NCBI RefSeq assembly: GCF_029227915.1
Contig: NC_079888.1
Coordinates: 17,214,001-17,278,000, forward strand
DNA from: Hydractinia symbiolongicarpus
Taxonomy: Eukaryota > Cnidaria > Hydrozoa > Anthoathecata > Hydractiniidae
Direction of reading: 5' to 3'
DNA: 64,000 bases
Part shown: positions 59,879-64,000 of the stretch, piece after piece
Numbering within the stretch: the first letter of the stretch is position 1
Layout: each line of letters starts with the position of its first letter
The notes under the pieces: generated by a model
Databases searched by the model: none
The model's input: only the letters and a program-made list of their open reading frames with translations
Told to the model about the DNA's origin: nothing
Made by a program: the position numbers and the translations under genes

Positions 59879-62800
59879 ATGACTTCATGTCGTCTTTGTT
59901 TGAAAGAATATAAAAACTGTAAGGAAAGTAGACATCTCTTGTGGCCTATGGAGTTGCAGAGGCTGCACAAAATTGGCTTCCAACTCCTTAATCGTGATAT
60001 TGATAGTGTTAATAATGACAACAGGAAAAAAAAGTGTGTAAATGGATCGGTGTGTGACAAGTGCTATAGAGGAATAGGAGTACTGGAGAAAGCAGAAGAA
60101 CTCAGATTGAGGTGGGAAAAACTGTAGATTTAAACGAAAATGTAAAATTGCTGACGATCAGGTAATTCATGAGCGATTTTTTTGTGTTATTCTTTTCTTT
60201 GTATCGTTGATACTATATACACTAGTTTCTTTCATAGAATGCTTCAGAACTAGATTCCTTAAATATCGTAGTTGAAAACGAGTGCAAACAGGAAATGGCA
60301 AGAGTTGAGCGTGACAATTTAATGACAGACGTCTCTGTCGATGCTTTAGTCAATTTTAACGACGCGAAATGCTTAGAGAGGATGGAAGAACTTTGCCCAA
60401 TACTGTCGGCTGCCATAAGAGGTGCAGTAGCTGGAGAGAAAGGGTAAGATCGATGACTGTCCAAGAGATACGGAGAGCAACAAAATGTTACGAATATGTT
60501 CTATACGCTTAATATTTTACAGGGTATATATTGGACAACAAGTGGCGTGTTTCGGAATCCTGTTCAAAGCAAGATATCATAAAAGCAGAGCCTGTATAGT
60601 CTCGCATCGCAATGACCAGCTGTTCATTGCCGCTGGTGCTAAGAAGCGGGCGTTTAAATGGTTCAATGCCCTTGGTGTAACCAATAGTTATCAAACTGCA
60701 TTGAACAAAAACAAGAAATTAGCCTGTAATCATGACCGAGACGTTAAAGGTTGGAAAAATATGATAGAATCCAATGATCCGGAGAGTGTTGGGTACCAGG
60801 TAATACTTTTTTCTCTAGTAATTCAGAAACGTTGCATTTCAAATATAAGCTGCATATATATTGTATGTTGGCAGATTATTGGCGATAATCTAGACTACGA
60901 AGTTAACGTCAGACACCAAGGAATCAACAATCCCAATAGGAGTCATCACTGGTTTCATTACATAGCTGTTAAAGATCGCGTGCACCCCTTTCAAGGTCAT
61001 TTTCAAATTATTTATTTTTATGTCAAATGCAATAAATGGAATTGGCTTAAATTTTATAAATATGTTTGGGTATATCATGATTGATTGATTTAGATCCTAA
61101 AAGTTTTGAAGATTACAGGCGTGCAAGTGTTCTACCAGATAACCACACGCTCGTGATGTTGGCAGATAATTTCAAGCACTTGGTAACAAGAACTATCGTA
61201 TCCTTCATACCAGCGTTTGAATCTTTCAAGAAACATACGCAGAAACATATAGCACATCCATTCGTCGATGAAATGTCGAAAAAATCAGAGGTGGTTAGTC
61301 TTGGACTGTTGTTTGAGTCGGAAAACACGGCATCTGGAATTACTAAGATCTTATGTCATATACAGAAAGAATATGTGCCACAAACGATAAACGGAAACGG
61401 AAAATTGGAGGTCAGTAAATTCATAACAAAATTATATGTTTGCCTCGCCGTTTTGACATAAAAAATGTTCTCTCTTTTTTCAGATACTTCAACCGATTCC
61501 TTTTGGTGGGGACCAATTGACTGAGGAACGTTCTATCAACATCATTCGCGCTTTTCTGGATGGCGATACCAGCTACGATCGTATTGAAGGTCTACAACCC
61601 AAATTTGAGGACTGGAACTTGAAAATGACTCTTTACGAGGTATCAATTGAAAAATCCCGAAATTTTGATGGAAGTGATATCACTTTCACCTACTTTCCCG
61701 ATGTATCAGACAGTTTAAATAATAAAGTGTTTCGTTATAACAGGTCAAAGATTTGCGTTTTCGTAAAGAGACATCAGGGGCAGAGTTTGGAACGACACAG
61801 TGGGCGATGAACGTGTTACGTATAAGCAATGCTAAAAAAGGTCCACATGCTGCAATGAATGCCTACGTTGAATTTTCGGATAAAGAACTAGATGCACAAA
61901 TAGTCGCTATTACAATGGAGCACTTCAACATGGCAACATTTGAAGCTCTTTATGTTACAAATTATTCATGCAAATTTATATAAATTTTTTACTAAATTTG
62001 AAACTTATTTCTTCATTAAGATGACCCAGTACCGACAAATATCAAAACAGGATGTGAGGAAAACGAAAATGGATTTCTATGCATGTTGAAGATATAATAA
62101 AAAGGTAGATTTATGTGATAATATATGTTCAGTAATGTCGTCACTAATAAAATTACATTTCATCGTATACTAAATAACAAATGTCTAGATACACAGTAGC
62201 ATATGCTGACAACATAGGCAATGTAAGAGAAAAACTTAAACAAGAAGGCATAAGAAAGCTGAAAATATTCATCTGCTCCAAAAATGCTACTGGAGAATGT
62301 AACCATTGCCCCTTCAAATCCGCACGTACGAGGGATCTTCATGAGGAACTGAAGCATAACATGGACATGTCAGATAATGTATATTTAAATGTAATCCATG
62401 TTCAGTATATATATCGTACCTTTACAGTTAAAATAAAAATAAAAATGTTAAAACTTTTATATTTTCATAGCCGCGAACCTGATGTAATACAGCAGCCTAT
62501 TATAAAGGACCACGTCCTATGTTATCAGAAAGCCTTGTTCACTATCAATCTGCTACTGAAGAACTTGAATGATGCAATAAGACAGGGAGATGGTGAACGA
62601 TTAATCGAAAGTTATAAGTTGGTTCTGCTTTACTTCAAGGCAACTCGGCATCACAAATACGCATACACCATCCTGAAGTTGTTATACCGAATCAGATTGG
62701 AACCGGAAAATGCATTCAAGTTGACCTGGGGAAGGTTCATTATTACACAGGGATACAAAGGAAGAAATATATCAAATGATCTTCACCTGGAACATTTAAA

Positions 62801-63236
62801 TCATTTTTTAAAGGAATTACTGCGTTCATTACGTAGCAACATCAATGAAAAAAATGCTGAAAGGGTGTCGTATACATTACAAAATATGAAAGGTAAAAAA
62901 TATTACAGCTATATGTGAAATACTACTATAATACAATGTAAGATACTATCTGTTAAGAAAAAACATATATTTTATTCAAAAGGAATTGTTGACAACTTGG
63001 AAAGGTCACTGGAATTGTCTGAGGTCAAGGGTCATAGAAAGATGCCATCTACTATTGAAGACGTAAAGAAGTTGGCACTTGCATATCATCAGGCTAAAGT
63101 ATTTAGAGAAACACCAGGAAGAGAATATGAATCGTTTCCAAATTTTAAAGAAACAATATTATGCTCAATAGATGCAGATCATCTACATAAGTGGTTATCA
63201 CAGAAAGAACACGAATTCAACGAACTTTATACCTGA
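59879..63236 (+). CDS. DUF6589-type protein with N-terminal CxxC...CxxC finger (multi-exon)
   Basis: Start MTSCRLCLKEYKNC; with VCDKCYRGIGVLEKAEELRL the first exon has a ZAD-like CxxC-x(n)-CxxC finger. Coding exons placed by splice site and phase: 60238-60443, 60523-60799, 60875-60995, 61094-61410, 61484-61639, 61744-61953, 62189-62368, 62471-62892 and 62983-63236. Two junctions (first to second exon, and around 61953-62189) could not be resolved. Landmarks: YIGQQVACFGILFKARYHKS, IIGDNLDYEVNVRHQ, HHWFHYIAVKDRV, FGGDQLTEERS, GDGERLIESYKLVLLYFKA, HHKYAYTILKLLYR, GRNISNDLHLEHLNHFLKE. These match the DUF6589 region found as multicopy genes in cnidarians, other invertebrates and fungi. The biochemical role is unknown; a transposon origin is likely. 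The unresolved joints may mean the copy is damaged. Confidence 0.75.
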
Positions 63237-63312
63237 ACCTATTTATTTACTTTTTCACATTTCGTTTTTTGCATTATATTTTATAACTTTGTATATTGTA
63301 CATACTAACTTA

Positions 63313-63318
63313 ATAAAG
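63313..63318 (+). promoter_or_regulatory. Polyadenylation signal candidate of the DUF6589 gene
   Basis: AATAAA about 75 bp after the TGA at 63234-63236, in a short AT-rich 3' region that separates this gene from the convergent RecQ-like gene. Confidence 0.5.
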
Positions 63319-63434
63319 TAGGACATTTTGGAGATTGAAATAGGACCTATCTTTTGTGATTTGTTATTAAAGCAATTTTTAGTAGAGTTTAAGTTTGAGA
63401 ATAGGTTCTAAATTCAGTTTGTCATTAAAAAAAA

Positions 63435-64000
63435 TCAATAGTCAAGTTCACTGTCATTTGACTCATGTTCAGAGAAATCTGAAAATTCAGGACACTCTAG
63501 ATTCGTTTTATCAACGATTTCCATGCTATCGTTACATTCTTTGTGAACATCTGGAACTTCAATATCGTGAAACACATCATTGAGTATTAGCATAAGTTCC
63601 TTGGAAGTATCTGTACCCAGATTGAGATTATTTTGTATATATTCCATTGAATTTATGTAAGGTTAATGCAAAACAATTTCATTTATACAACTCTTTGATA
63701 ACCCAGTCATCACTTCTCCAGGCACTAGTAACATTGGTTTGGAACATATAGTTTCATGGTACTCAACTAGCATATCTTTGACAAGTTGTTTATCATCTTC
63801 TGAAACTTCACGTATAATCTTTTTACCAAATAATTTGGATTCTTTTTCTTCTGTTACAATTTCAAAGGGAAACAACGGACATTCATCACACTCACATTTC
63901 CTTGCACAAAATGAACAACAGTTATGGCCAGGTGACAAAGGCATTACACTGTTTCCGTCTTCATTGAATGGAGTGTACAGTGATGTCCTCAAGCAACTCT
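63435..64000 (-). CDS. 3' end of a RecQ-like helicase-related gene (partial, one in-frame stop)
   Basis: The frame enters from the right edge as SCLRTSLYTPFNEDGNSVMP, then HNCCSFCARKCECDECP. It is a Cys-rich segment like the zinc-binding C-terminal part of RecQ-family helicases in cnidarian multicopy genes. It then runs through an acidic/basic helical region (EIVTEEKESKLFGKKIIREV) to TAA at 63663-63665. The same frame continues for about 75 codons (MEYIQNNLNLGTDTSKELML ... DSELDY) to a stop at 63435. Both parts look like one protein, so the TAA is either a premature stop or the true end followed by old coding sequence. The helicase motor lies outside the window, so the helicase identity rests only on the C-terminal pattern. 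Confidence 0.5.

Overview
This is a window of AT-rich animal nuclear DNA with short exons, GT-AG introns, long repeat-filled spacers and no bacterial operon structure. The gene families and repeats (secreted NIDO/Ig/EGF proteins, beta-helix membrane proteins, DUF6589 genes, RecQ-like helicase relatives, tRNA-derived SINEs) suggest a cnidarian, most likely a hydrozoan. That placement is inference; no species marker was found.

Layout. 1-7.9 kb is a graveyard. It holds the remains of a beta-helix/multi-pass membrane protein gene (minus, about 3.5-7.2 kb), two copies of a dispersed repeat, and a broken endonuclease/exonuclease/phosphatase domain. 8.1-16.5 kb carries a complete 11-exon minus-strand gene for a secreted protein with three NIDO units, one Ig domain, a SEA-like module and an EGF domain (939 aa by splice-phase reconstruction). 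Directly downstream lie exons of a second, truncated SEA-like/EGF module of the same type. 16.5-25.9 kb is gene-poor, with a Helitron-like element, a pogo-like remnant, a SINE and a 240-bp (AAAAT)n array. 25.9-31.3 kb is a 4-exon plus-strand gene for a secreted 351-aa protein of unknown family, whose introns hold a MITE, a dispersed repeat and a Helitron-like element. 36.5-38.3 kb is a 3-exon gene for a secreted Cys-rich 246-aa protein. 44.7-47.7 kb is a 2.94-kb DNA transposon with TA target duplication and dense GACGTC-type subterminal repeats. 49.6-50.8 kb is a 3-exon secreted SOUL/HEBP gene. 51-57 kb is rich in Helitron-like elements (two abutting head to tail), SINE/tRNA-like and LTR-retroelement pieces. 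57.4-58.7 kb is the decayed 5' part of a retroelement (gag, zinc knuckle, start of RT). 59.9-63.2 kb is a multi-exon gene with an N-terminal CxxC...CxxC finger and a DUF6589-type region. It converges on the 3' end of a RecQ-like helicase-related gene running off the right edge.

How they fit together. The intact host genes mostly encode secreted or extracellular products (NIDO protein, Cys-rich protein, unknown 351-aa protein, SOUL protein) and share no evident pathway. The most unusual material is mobile: a Helitron-like family with diagnostic A^TC...hairpin...CTAG^T ends, the TA-flanked element, and the convergent DUF6589/RecQ-like pair, which may be a self-mobilising unit. All gene models were built by hand from splice sites and phase; no transcript or database evidence was available.
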